Assembly (NCBI RefSeq): GCF_030053135.1
Contig: NZ_CP125652.1
Span: 1,178,001-1,242,000 of the forward strand
DNA length: 64,000 nt
Reading direction: 5' to 3'
DNA from: Rhizobium sp. BT04
GTDB lineage: Bacteria; Pseudomonadota; Alphaproteobacteria; Rhizobiales; Rhizobiaceae
The notes beneath the pieces are model-generated. The model had not been told where the DNA came from and did no database searches. It saw nothing but the letters and a program-made list of their open reading frames with translations. Below are positions 52,312 through 60,277 of the stretch, one piece after another (position 1 is the stretch's first letter; the number at the start of each line of letters is the position of its first letter). The position numbers and the translations under genes are program-made.

Positions 52312-53235
52312 CTACGTCCCGATCGAAAGCGCCTCATCTACCGCCAACTCGGCCATGGCAAGCGCCGCCTCGCGGGTCCTGGCAGCGGCGATGAAGCGGC
52401 CGTTGTGGCAGAAGCTCGCGCCCTCTATGCCGCACACCGCCTCCAGCGCGCCATTGGTCAGGCCGGCCCAAGCCGCCGGCAGTTCGGCCCTGAGCTCGAA
52501 GCCCTCCTCGGCGCGGCGGATGCCGGTCACACACCAATCCTTTTCGCGCGGGTGGACGACGAACAGCAGATGATCGGCGCCCGCCTTGACGATGGCTGGA
52601 CGAAAGGGCATTCCCCTCGGCAACTCCAGCACACGCCCCTGCCCCGTAGCCTCGATTGCCCGGTGCACGATCGCCTCGGCCCGCAATTTTGCGGCACTTT
52701 GAGCGATCCTGGCCTCGACGAAACTGCGGGCGATGGCCAAGGCAGCGTGGAAGGCGCGATCGTCGGCCTCCGGCTCCGCTTCATCGAAAACCGGTTTCAG
52801 GGTTTCCAGCAGCACCGGCAGCGTCAAGCCGGCCAAAGGCCCCGAGGGGCTGAGCGCGCCATTGTCGGTCAGATCGATCGGCAGCACGAAGCTGGCGTCG
52901 AAAGAGCCATGCATCGCCTCGACATGTGCCTCTGGAAGACCGGTGGCTGCAAGATAATCACGGCCGTAGTGCTTCCAGATCAGGCCGAACGAGCTGTAGG
53001 GCTGGCCATCTTCGCGCAGCGGCGCGCCGCGCTGATGGTGATCGAATATCCCGGCAGCAGGGTCATAGGTTCCGCCGACATCATAGATGATGCGGTCTTC
53101 GCCCGGCGTGATCCATTCCGGCGCGCGGCTGCGGACGATACGCGCCTGCGGGAAAAGCCGGCTCAGGACGACGCTCGACAGCAATTCGTCGGCATGAAAG
53201 CCACCGGAATGGGTGACGAGGAAATCGGGGATCAT
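52312..53235 (-). CDS. MYG1-family protein (DHH-like hydrolase fold)
   Basis: A 307-residue protein. THSGGFHADELLSSVVLSRL at the start holds the His-x-Asp metal pair, IIYDVGGTYDPAAGIFDHHQRGA gives the Asp and Asp-His-His set, typical of MYG1/UPF0160 proteins related to DHH phosphoesterases. The eukaryotic MYG1 is a 3'-5' RNA exonuclease; bacterial members are little studied. ATG 53235 is chosen since the first motif follows within ten residues. It is divergent from the HIT gene with a gap of 52 bases. Confidence 0.85.
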   Translation of the reverse strand: MIPDFLVTHSGGFHADELLSSVVLSRLFPQARIVRSRAPEWITPGEDRIIYDVGGTYDPAAGIFDHHQRGAPLREDGQPYSSFGLIWKHYGRDYLAATGLPEAHVEAMHGSFDASFVLPIDLTDNGALSPSGPLAGLTLPVLLETLKPVFDEAEPEADDRAFHAALAIARSFVEARIAQSAAKLRAEAIVHRAIEATGQGRVLELPRGMPFRPAIVKAGADHLLFVVHPREKDWCVTGIRRAEEGFELRAELPAAWAGLTNGALEAVCGIEGASFCHNGRFIAAARTREAALAMAELAVDEALSIGT

Positions 53236-53287
53236 GAAAGGCCTTATCGTTTTCGGCGGGTTCGCCTGGGTCAGCACCAGATAGCGG

Positions 53288-53941
53288 TTGGCGGATATGA
53301 CGACAAGTCTCTCTAGGATGAGGCTCTTGGACTTCGGCCTTGGTTGTGTCTCGGATGCGCCATTTGCAGCCCTCGCAAAACTGCCTATTCTGCGGCCATC
53401 AGAAGTGAACGGCGACATTTGCGAAAACGAAAAGAGGCAGCGCTTGGAGATTCCTCCGCACTTTCATGTTGCCGAAACGTCCGGCTGGCTGGTGAACCAC
53501 CGGATGGACTCCGCCCTTCCCGGCTATCTCATGATCAGCTCCAAGACCAACACCAACGATCTGTGGAATTTGTCCGTAGACGCCTTGGCCGAATTCGGCC
53601 CGTTGCTCGCAAGGGCTCAGAGCGCTCTGAAACGGGAACTGAATGCGCAGCGCGTCTATATCGGCCGATATGGGCACACGCCCGGTTATCCGATCCATTT
53701 CCATGTGATCCCGATATATGACTGGGTGGAAGAGTTATTCTGGAAGGATGCTCGCTATCGCCTGCTCCGGAATTTTGCGGAGCGACCGGGGGAAACCGCA
53801 ACGGATGGCGCGGAACTGACGCTGTTTGTCTGGCGCGAGTTCTGCGAACGTGCAGAGCCGCCGCCGGTTAAAGGGCCATCGGTCTCAGAGGTCATCCAGT
53901 TGTTGCGGGAAGCAATGTGGTTTCAGCCGCCTCAAGCTTGA
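53288..53941 (+). CDS. HIT-like (histidine triad) protein
   Basis: Up to 217 residues. The chain from about residue 55 (HFHVAETSGWLVNHRMDSALPGYLMIS) matches the HIT fold, and TPGYPIHFHVIPIYDWVEELFW near residue 130 has the His-x-His-x triad region, here IHFHVIP with one His position altered. Family members hydrolyse nucleoside phosphoramidates or adenylates. The first 50 residues do not look like HIT sequence, so the true start may lie further in. Its 3' end overlaps the convergent membrane gene by 10 bases. Confidence 0.65.
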   Translation: MADMTTSLSRMRLLDFGLGCVSDAPFAALAKLPILRPSEVNGDICENEKRQRLEIPPHFHVAETSGWLVNHRMDSALPGYLMISSKTNTNDLWNLSVDALAEFGPLLARAQSALKRELNAQRVYIGRYGHTPGYPIHFHVIPIYDWVEELFWKDARYRLLRNFAERPGETATDGAELTLFVWREFCERAEPPPVKGPSVSEVIQLLREAMWFQPPQA

Positions 53942-54501
53942 GACAGCGCCGGTCCCGGCTGGCGTACGACGAACGCACGGCCGGCAGCAGCGCCGGCATG
54001 CAGGCAGATCAGCCCGATCGCGGCCAGGGAATTGATCAGCAGGACATCGGCCACGACGGATGCCGAAAACGCGCCCTCGCCTGACGGAAGCACCGCCGTG
54101 GCGGCAAAGAGCACACCTTCATAGGTTATGAATCCGGCCAGGAAAGCGCCGGCCATGGTGACGGCAAGGTCGGCCGCCAGACGAAGCACCCCAAGCGCTG
54201 CGGCGAGCGCTGCAGATGCCGCAACACCGATCGCCAGACCCCAGGCACAGCTGTCCCAGGTCTGGGGATAGCCGAGCACGAGGTATCCGACCATCTGGTT
54301 GGCGAGCCAGGCCAGCAGCACCGCCGTTACCGCCATCCGCCGGGGAAGAATGACCGCCGATACCGCCGCCAGGGCCACGAAGGGCGTGACGCAGGCAAAA
54401 AGCAGGCTGAGGGCGACGCTCGCACCTGAAATGACGACGACCCAGGCGACAGCAAAGCCGGGGACGACGGGGCGCAGGGGAAACTGATTTCGTTCGAGCA
54501 T
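53932..54501 (-). CDS. Integral membrane protein, function unknown
   Basis: A 189-residue protein with about five hydrophobic segments (VVPGFAVAWVVVISGASVALSLLFACV, MAVTAVLLAWLANQMVGYLVL, WGLAIGVAASAALAAALGVL, MAGAFLAGFITYEGVLFAA and VADVLLINSLAAIGLICLHAG). No conserved polar motif that identifies a family. ATG 54501 precedes a basic start. It lies downstream of the blh-type gene on the same strand, 155 bases away. Confidence 0.65.
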   Translation of the reverse strand: MLERNQFPLRPVVPGFAVAWVVVISGASVALSLLFACVTPFVALAAVSAVILPRRMAVTAVLLAWLANQMVGYLVLGYPQTWDSCAWGLAIGVAASAALAAALGVLRLAADLAVTMAGAFLAGFITYEGVLFAATAVLPSGEGAFSASVVADVLLINSLAAIGLICLHAGAAAGRAFVVRQPGPALSQA

Positions 54502-54656
54502 CTCGAAACTCCGTTCGACCGGGCGCGCGGGCGGCGCTCAGAAATCATACGCCAGTCCAGGAAAAAGGCCAGTGAGGTCGCGCCGCCGCCTCAAGGTCGA
54601 ATTCCCGGCAGAAAATGCGCCTTGAACGATTCGGCTGTTGCCAGCACCAGCCGCCC

Positions 54657-55937
54657 CTACAACGCATCCAGCGGAATCTTCAGATATCGCCGGCCGTTCC
54701 CCTCCGGCTCGGGCAGCCTCCCGCCGCGGATATTGACCTGCAGCGCGTGCAGCATCAGCCTCGGCTTCGGCAGCGTGCGGTCGCGCGCCTGGCGCAGCGC
54801 CACGAAGCCGGCCTCGTCGATGCCTGATATATGCGGATTGGTGCGTTTCTGGGCGGCAACCGTGCTTTCCCAGCGCGGGTGGCGGCCGCCAGGCTGATAG
54901 TCGTGACCGGAAAAGAGCCGTGTCTCCTCGGGCAGCGACAGGATTGCCTGGATCGAGTGCCAGAGGGCGGCAGCACTGCCGCCCGGGAAATCCGTGCGCG
55001 CGGTGCCGGAATCCGGCGTGAACACCGTATCGTGCACGAAGGCGGCGTCGCCGATGACATAGGTGATCGAGGCAAGCGTATGGCCAGGTGAGAACATCAC
55101 GCGGGCTCCAAGCGCACCGATCTCGAAGGTGTCGCCTTCGGCAAACAGCCGGTCCCATTGCGAGCCGTCGGTTGCGAGTGCCGGCCAGTTGTAGATCTCC
55201 TTCCAGAGCGCCTGCACATCGGTGACATGGGCGCCGATTGCCGTCGCCGCACCGGTCTTTCCTTGGAGGTAATGTGCGGCGGAGAAATGATCGGCATGCG
55301 GATGCGTGTCGAGGATCCACTCGACGGTCAGCCCTTCGCTCTCGATATGGGCGAGGATGGCGTCGGCATTGACCGTGCCCGTCGCCCCGGACATCTCATC
55401 GAAATCGAGCACGGGGTCGATGATGGCGCAGCGCTTCGTCACCGGGTCGGCAACGACATATTGCACGCTGCAGGTGCGGGGTTCGAAGAAGGCCTTCACA
55501 TCAGCCGCCTGCCCTGTCCGCTTCTCCAGCCAGCGGCGCACGCCGGCAAGATCGAAGCCGAGGTTTTGACCGAAAGTCTCGACATCCCCGGGTTTCATCC
55601 GCCCGTCGAGCACCTCGCCCAGCGCATAGAGCGTCAGCGCCCGCGTGCCGCTCTTACAATGGGCGACAACCGGCCCCCTGGCCTCGGCCATCGCTGTCTG
55701 GAAGGCGCGGATGTCGGCCTCGGTAATCTCCTGCCCCTTCACCGGTATGAAGCTGTAGGAAAGCCCGGCAGCGGCGGCGGAAGCCTTTTCCGCCGCATTG
55801 CCGGGCTGCCCCGGCTCCTCGCCATCCGGCCGGGCATTGATGACGCCGGCAAAGCCGTCTGCCGCAAAAGCGGCAAAGCCCGCGGCATCGGGCTGTCCCG
55901 CCACCGATATCAGCTCATTGACCCTCACGGATGTCAT
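54657..55937 (-). CDS. blh: Bifunctional sulfurtransferase/persulfide dioxygenase (Blh type)
   Basis: A 426-residue fusion. Residues 1-130 form the DUF442/TIGR01244 domain, with AHCKSGTRALTLYALGE (Cys-x5-Arg loop, sulfurtransferase-like). Residues 140-400 form a metallo-beta-lactamase fold of the persulfide dioxygenase group: THPHADHFSAAHYL (metal site), FSPGHTLASITYVIGD and LFSGHDYQPGGR. Such proteins oxidise persulfides and detoxify sulfide, and are usually under BigR. No BigR gene is in the window. ATG 55937 begins the conserved start (SVRVNELISVAGQPDA); a start 30 bases earlier is possible. It may handle sulfur released elsewhere in the cell. Confidence 0.87.
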   Translation of the reverse strand: MTSVRVNELISVAGQPDAAGFAAFAADGFAGVINARPDGEEPGQPGNAAEKASAAAAGLSYSFIPVKGQEITEADIRAFQTAMAEARGPVVAHCKSGTRALTLYALGEVLDGRMKPGDVETFGQNLGFDLAGVRRWLEKRTGQAADVKAFFEPRTCSVQYVVADPVTKRCAIIDPVLDFDEMSGATGTVNADAILAHIESEGLTVEWILDTHPHADHFSAAHYLQGKTGAATAIGAHVTDVQALWKEIYNWPALATDGSQWDRLFAEGDTFEIGALGARVMFSPGHTLASITYVIGDAAFVHDTVFTPDSGTARTDFPGGSAAALWHSIQAILSLPEETRLFSGHDYQPGGRHPRWESTVAAQKRTNPHISGIDEAGFVALRQARDRTLPKPRLMLHALQVNIRGGRLPEPEGNGRRYLKIPLDAL

Positions 55938-56438
55938 CGAAGCCCCCGCGCTGCCCTGATCAGGCATTATCGCATGTATATCGATACAATCTCACAAGTA
56001 TATTGCCGAGCGCAAGAATAGACGCTTGGCACTCCCCTGCGCTTGCAGCCCAGCCGGAAAGCCCAACGATACCGGCGAGAGGCTTTTCCCAAACTCCCGC
56101 CCGGCCCCGGCTCCCCGGTCAAAACGACAGCGTCGCAGCCCGTCTTTCGGGATCGCTGCAATTCTGCTTAATGCCGACCGGCGATTGGACCGATGCCGCG
56201 CCGTCGCTGGCCAGTCTTTCAGCGAGACGGCATGCTGGTGCTGCCGACCAGCGACCTGCCGCAGAAGCCGTGGCGTGAGATTCCCGTGCTCCGCCGCGGC
56301 GTTCATACCCAAGAGAGCCTCATCCTGCGGTGTCCCGGAGGGGCTCGAGGGACGAGGCGGGTGCGTCAGCGTCCGACGCATGCGACGCATACGGCCTTGA
56401 TGTTGCCGTCGCGGTGCGCGCTTCAGGGCTGCCCCTTT
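55938..56438. other. Upstream region of blh with a RIME-like repeat
   Basis: Just upstream of blh lies GCATGTATATCGATACAATC and then AAGTATATTG, an AT-rich stretch with the palindrome TATCGATA at its centre, a possible operator or promoter. From 56305 to 56375 there is a RIME-like repeat. No gene is evident in the rest. Confidence 0.4.
56305..56375. repeat. RIME-like repeat copy
   Basis: CATACCCAAGAGAGCCTCAT, CCTGCGGTGTCCCGGAGGGG, CTCGAGGGACGAGGCGGGTG. It lies after the acetolactate synthase paralogue stop. Confidence 0.6.
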
Positions 56439-58178
56439 CTACCAAGGTCTGCCGACGTCAAATGGCGGATTGTCGAGCCCGCCGGGCAGCAGCATGTCAT
56501 TGTGTGCCCGGCCGCTGCGGATCATCGGCAGGCAATTGGCGAGTTCTGCGACGCGGCAGTCAAACAGAACAGGCATGTCGACCTCGATCATCTCCAGGAT
56601 CGCGTCGTCGAGTTCGCCGGGTTTCTCGCAACGAATGCCGTGTCCGCCATAGGCTTCCGCAAGTTTCACGAAATCCGGGTTTCCGTGCTGCCGCTGCCGA
56701 ACCGTTCCCGAACAGCCATTGTTGAGAATGAAGATCTTGATCGGCGCCTCGTACTGTACGGCGGCCGACATTTCCTTCATCGTCAGTTGCACGCAGGCAT
56801 CGCCCGCTATGTCGATGACGAGGCTGTTGGGATTGGCGATCTGCACGCCGAGGGCGGCGGGCAGCCCGTATCCCATGGTCCCCAGGCCGCCTGATGTCAT
56901 CCAGCGGTTCGGCCGCTCGAAGTCGTAATATTGCGCCGCCCAGATCCGATGCTGGCCGACCTCCGTCGTGATGTAAGTATCCCGATCCTTCGTCAGCTGA
57001 TGGAGCCGCTCGATGGCATATTGCGGCATGATGACGTCGTCGCGCATCGCGTAGGAAAACGATCGCCGCGCCCGCCAGCCCGCAATCGTGCCCCACCACT
57101 CGGTCAGTCCCGCCCGCTCCGGCGCCTGCGGCAGCGCCCGCCACAGACGAACGAGGTCGGCGAGCACGTGGGCGGCATCGCCCCGGATGCCGATATCGGC
57201 GCACACAGTCTTGTTGAGCGAGCAAGCATCGATATCGATATGAATCTTCCGGGAATTCGGTGAGAAACCATCGATGCTGGAGGTGATCCCACCGTCGAAG
57301 CGCACCCCGATGCAGAGCATGAGGTCGCAGTCGTGCATCGCCATATTGGCCTCATAGGAACCGTGAAGCCCGGCCATCTTCAGCCAGTTCGGGCTGGAAG
57401 CCGGATAGGCGCCGAGCCCCATCAGCGTCGACGTGACGGGGAAGCCGGAGAGATCGACCAGCTCCCGCAACAGCTTTACCGCTTCAGGGCCGGAATTGAT
57501 CATGCCGCCGCCCACGTAGATGACCGGCCGGCGCGCCGTCGCCATCAGAGCGACGGCAGCCTCGATCTTCCCGATGTCGCCACGACGGTCCGGCTGGTAG
57601 CTTATTCGCGGGGCGACGGCCTCCGGCGGCGTGTAGCTGCCGCTCGCAAACAGCACGTCCTTGGGCATGTCGACCAGAACGGGGCCGGGCCGGCCGGATC
57701 TGGCAATGCGAAAGGCCTCGTGGATGGTCGCCGCAAGGTCGTTGACGTCGCCGACCAGCCGATTGTGTTTCGTGCAGGCTCGGGTGATGCCGACGGTATC
57801 GCATTCCTGGAACGCATCGGACCCGATCAGCGTCGTCGGTACCTGGCCGGACAGGCAGACGAGCGGGACGGAATCCATCAAGGCATCCTGGAGGGGCGTG
57901 ATCGCGTTGGTGACGCCGGGACCCGACGTGACCAGCATGACGCCGACCTTGCCCGTCGAGCGGGCATATCCCTCGGCGGCATGGCCGGCGCCCTGCTCAT
58001 GGCGAACCAGAATGTGCCTGATGTCTTCCTGCTGGAAAAGCTCGTCGTAGATCGGCAGCACGGCAGCGCCGGGATAGCCGAAAATATGCCGGACGCCGTT
58101 GTCTCTCAGCGCCTGGAGAACGATTTCCGCGCCGGTCATCTGCGCGCGCGGGATGTCGATGGAATGACGGGATCTCAT
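56439..58178 (-). CDS. ilvB: Acetolactate synthase large subunit paralogue
   Basis: A 579-residue ThDP enzyme of valine/leucine/isoleucine synthesis. FGYPGAAVLPIYDEL and ILVRHEQGAGHAAEGYAR hold the catalytic Glu, SGQVPTTLIGSDAFQECDTVGITR the FAD/substrate region, and VIDIAGDACVQLTMKEMSAAVQY the ThDP site. Oddities: GYPGGAV is GYPGAAV, and the VRQWQ loop, whose Trp shapes the substrate pocket, reads VRQRQHGNPDF, with Arg for Trp and roughly a dozen or more residues missing compared with the rhizobial form I know. No small subunit is adjacent. It is preceded by an attenuator. Activity may be altered or lost. Confidence 0.88.
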   Translation of the reverse strand: MRSRHSIDIPRAQMTGAEIVLQALRDNGVRHIFGYPGAAVLPIYDELFQQEDIRHILVRHEQGAGHAAEGYARSTGKVGVMLVTSGPGVTNAITPLQDALMDSVPLVCLSGQVPTTLIGSDAFQECDTVGITRACTKHNRLVGDVNDLAATIHEAFRIARSGRPGPVLVDMPKDVLFASGSYTPPEAVAPRISYQPDRRGDIGKIEAAVALMATARRPVIYVGGGMINSGPEAVKLLRELVDLSGFPVTSTLMGLGAYPASSPNWLKMAGLHGSYEANMAMHDCDLMLCIGVRFDGGITSSIDGFSPNSRKIHIDIDACSLNKTVCADIGIRGDAAHVLADLVRLWRALPQAPERAGLTEWWGTIAGWRARRSFSYAMRDDVIMPQYAIERLHQLTKDRDTYITTEVGQHRIWAAQYYDFERPNRWMTSGGLGTMGYGLPAALGVQIANPNSLVIDIAGDACVQLTMKEMSAAVQYEAPIKIFILNNGCSGTVRQRQHGNPDFVKLAEAYGGHGIRCEKPGELDDAILEMIEVDMPVLFDCRVAELANCLPMIRSGRAHNDMLLPGGLDNPPFDVGRPW

Positions 58179-58248
58179 GGTTCCGTTCCTTGATCAGTGT
58201 GATGATGTGTGGAAAGTCCGACGAGGCGCGCGCCCGGATTCAGGGCAT

Positions 58249-58271
58249 AAAAAAAGGCCCCGTCAGGAGCC
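58249..58271 (-). terminator. Attenuator terminator upstream of the acetolactate synthase gene
   Basis: On the minus strand GGCTCC (58271-58266) pairs with GGGGCC (58261-58256) around TGAC, with one G-U pair, followed by seven T. It lies 34 bases downstream of the leader peptide stop and 71 upstream of the structural gene. It is a compact intrinsic terminator in the place expected for attenuation. Confidence 0.8.
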
Positions 58272-58304
58272 TGCTTACCGCGCATGGGTGCCTTCGCCGG
58301 ATGG

Positions 58305-58361
58305 TTACACCACCCTGCCCATGCGCCCGATCACCACTGCCAGAACCATTGCGATTTTCAT
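58305..58361 (-). CDS. Branched-chain amino acid leader peptide (ilv attenuator)
   Basis: An 18-residue peptide, MKIAMVLAVVIGRMGRVV, with five Val, two Ile and one Leu, followed by TAA. Ribosome stalling at these codons under branched-chain amino acid shortage would alter RNA folding so that the terminator at 58249 does not form. In support, GCGCATGGG inside the leader codons is complementary over 9 bases to CCCATGCGC between the leader stop and the terminator. This is classic ilv attenuation logic as known in enteric bacteria. Stalling and anti-terminator pairing are inferred from sequence. Confidence 0.8.
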   Translation of the reverse strand: MKIAMVLAVVIGRMGRVV

Positions 58362-58511
58362 GGCAGCATAGCTAAATGCAAATTGGGGCGTCGTCAATGC
58401 TCCCGGAGAAATTGTACTTGAGGAGCCCGACAGCCGGTCGGAAGCGGGAGACCCGAGACGCGGTTGGTCGCATCGTCGCCGGCATCCCGTTTCACGCGCG
58501 GATGAGCAAGG

Positions 58512-58910
58512 TTAATCCTGGCCCTGCAAACGATCCATCACCTGCAGCAGCAGATCGGCGCAAGCCTTCGTCGGTTCGTCCTCGGCGCATTGCAGATCGA
58601 TCCGGGTGTTCCCGTCCTCGATCCGGAAATGCGCTGCCTTGGACAGCGGCGGTGGCGGGTGATGGCCCCGGAAACCACGAAAGCCCATGTGGCCTCTCGA
58701 ACCGTGCCATCGGTAATCGGGCCGGTCTCTCGGCGGCCCATCCTGCCCGCCCCGCATCGCCCCCTCATCGCCGGATGCAGGCGGAGGCGGTGAGCTTGGC
58801 TCGGCCGCCGCGGGCGGCGTCCCGGCGGATGGCGGGGCGGACGGCTCTTGCGCGAAGGCAGCGCCGGCTAGCGCCGCAAGGGCAAGGCCCGATAGAAGAA
58901 GACTTTGCAT
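58512..58910 (-). CDS. Small secreted Pro/Gly-rich protein
   Basis: A 132-residue protein. The signal peptide (MQSLLLSGLALAALAGAAFAQ) is cut probably after AFA. A Pro-rich linker (PPSAGTPPAAAEPSSPPPPA) leads to a Gly/Arg/His-rich middle and a folded C-terminal part, AAHFRIEDGNTRIDLQCAED, then TKACADLLLQVMDRLQGQ, with two Cys likely bonded. GAAAGGACGG precedes the ATG. Proteins of this design recur in rhizobia, but no function is known. Confidence 0.7.
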   Translation of the reverse strand: MQSLLLSGLALAALAGAAFAQEPSAPPSAGTPPAAAEPSSPPPPASGDEGAMRGGQDGPPRDRPDYRWHGSRGHMGFRGFRGHHPPPPLSKAAHFRIEDGNTRIDLQCAEDEPTKACADLLLQVMDRLQGQD

Positions 58911-59146
58911 GGGAACCGTCCTTTCGGGAGATATGAGACATGTCGGTAAACACCCCGGCGCGGCTTTGGTTCACGCCCCGTCAGGGCTTTTGTCGAAATC
59001 CGCAACTCATTCGTGCGGCGGGCTTTCGACGGCGGCCCCTAAGACTTCTTTCGCCTCGCCTCTGCCTTGTTGGGCGGCTATCCTAAGCGCCGATTCGCTG
59101 GCCACGACGAGGGCGTGGCGTGAACGAAGCATCAAAGGAGAGTGCG

Positions 59147-60169
59147 ATGACGGACGCCAAGAGCGGCATTTCGGGACTGCGGCCGCATATTACAGTCATC
59201 GGCGTCGGTGGCGGTGGCGGCAATGCGATCAACAATATGATCGCGGAAAAGTTGGCAGGCGTTGAATTCATCGCCGCAAATACGGACGCCCAGGTCCTCG
59301 CCACGTCCAAGGCGACGCGGCGCATTCAACTCGGCGCGAACGTGACGGAGGGTCTCGGCGCCGGGTCACTGCCTGAGATCGGCCATGCGGCGGCCGAGGA
59401 GTCGATCGATGAGATCATGGATCACCTGGCAGGATCGCACATGTGTTTCGTCACCGCCGGCATGGGCGGCGGGACGGGCACAGGTGCTGCACCTGTCATC
59501 GCGCGCGCCGCACGTGCCGCCGGCATCCTGACGGTCGGCGTCGTCACCAAGCCCTTTACCTTTGAGGGCAATCGCCGCATGCGGACGGCGGAAGTCGGCA
59601 TCGAGGCACTCCGTCAGGCAGCCGATACCGTCATCGTCATTCCCAATCAGAACCTTTTCCGCATCGCCGATGCGAAAACGACTTTCGCCGAGGCGTTCAT
59701 GACGGCCGACCGCGTGCTCTATGCCGGCGTCGGCTGCATTACCGATCTCATCGTCAAGGAAGGCCTGATCAACCTCGATTTTGCCGACGTGAAGTCGGTC
59801 ATGCAAGGCATGGGACGCGCCATGATGGGCACTGGCGAAGCCTCCGGCGAGAGCCGCGCGATGAAGGCGGCGGAAGCGGCAATCGCCAACCCGCTTCTCG
59901 ATGATATCTCGATGAGAGGCGCCAAAGGCGTGCTGATCTCGATATCGGGCGGCTCGGATATGACGCTGTTCGAAGTGGACGAAGCGGCAAGCCGCATTCG
60001 CGACGAGGTGCAGGATGACGCCGATATCGTCGTCGGCGCCATCTTCGACCGCAGCCTTGACGGCAAGTTCCGCGTCTCGGTCGTGGCGACCGGCCTGGAA
60101 GGCAGCTCCCTGCCCGCATCCGCTTCTCACGCCCCGGCCGAACAGATCCAGACGCGTACGCTGCAGTAA
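59147..60169 (+). CDS. ftsZ2: FtsZ paralogue lacking the C-terminal tail (FtsZ2)
   Basis: A 340-residue tubulin-like GTPase. [18 protein letters not shown] near residue 18 is the nucleotide loop, [22 protein letters not shown] near 105 is the tubulin signature, and [17 protein letters not shown] near 207 is the T7 loop that completes the neighbour's active site. The chain ends after the core fold, with no linker or FtsA/ZipA-binding tail; rhizobial FtsZ1 is near 590 residues. ATG 59147 follows AAAGGAGAG. Sinorhizobium meliloti has a similar short FtsZ2. It stands far from any ddl/ftsQA cluster. Confidence 0.92.
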   Translation: MTDAKSGISGLRPHITVIGVGGGGGNAINNMIAEKLAGVEFIAANTDAQVLATSKATRRIQLGANVTEGLGAGSLPEIGHAAAEESIDEIMDHLAGSHMCFVTAGMGGGTGTGAAPVIARAARAAGILTVGVVTKPFTFEGNRRMRTAEVGIEALRQAADTVIVIPNQNLFRIADAKTTFAEAFMTADRVLYAGVGCITDLIVKEGLINLDFADVKSVMQGMGRAMMGTGEASGESRAMKAAEAAIANPLLDDISMRGAKGVLISISGGSDMTLFEVDEAASRIRDEVQDDADIVVGAIFDRSLDGKFRVSVVATGLEGSSLPASASHAPAEQIQTRTLQ

Positions 60170-60215
60170 GCGGCTACTGTTATATTGGTCTGTTCACCAC
60201 GGCACCGAGCGGATA

Positions 60216-60255
60216 AACGCCGCCCCATCCTGTGAAAAACGGGCGGGGCAGCGTT
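60216..60255. terminator. Bidirectional hairpin between ftsZ2 and the convergent VCBS gene
   Basis: AACGCCGCCCC (60216-60226) pairs with GGGGCAGCGTT (60245-60255) with one mismatch. The loop is 18 bases and includes GAAAAAC. It lies 47 bases after ftsZ2 and 23 after the VCBS gene stop. Confidence 0.6.
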
Positions 60256-60277
60256 ACCATTCGGCCAGTAAAGACCG

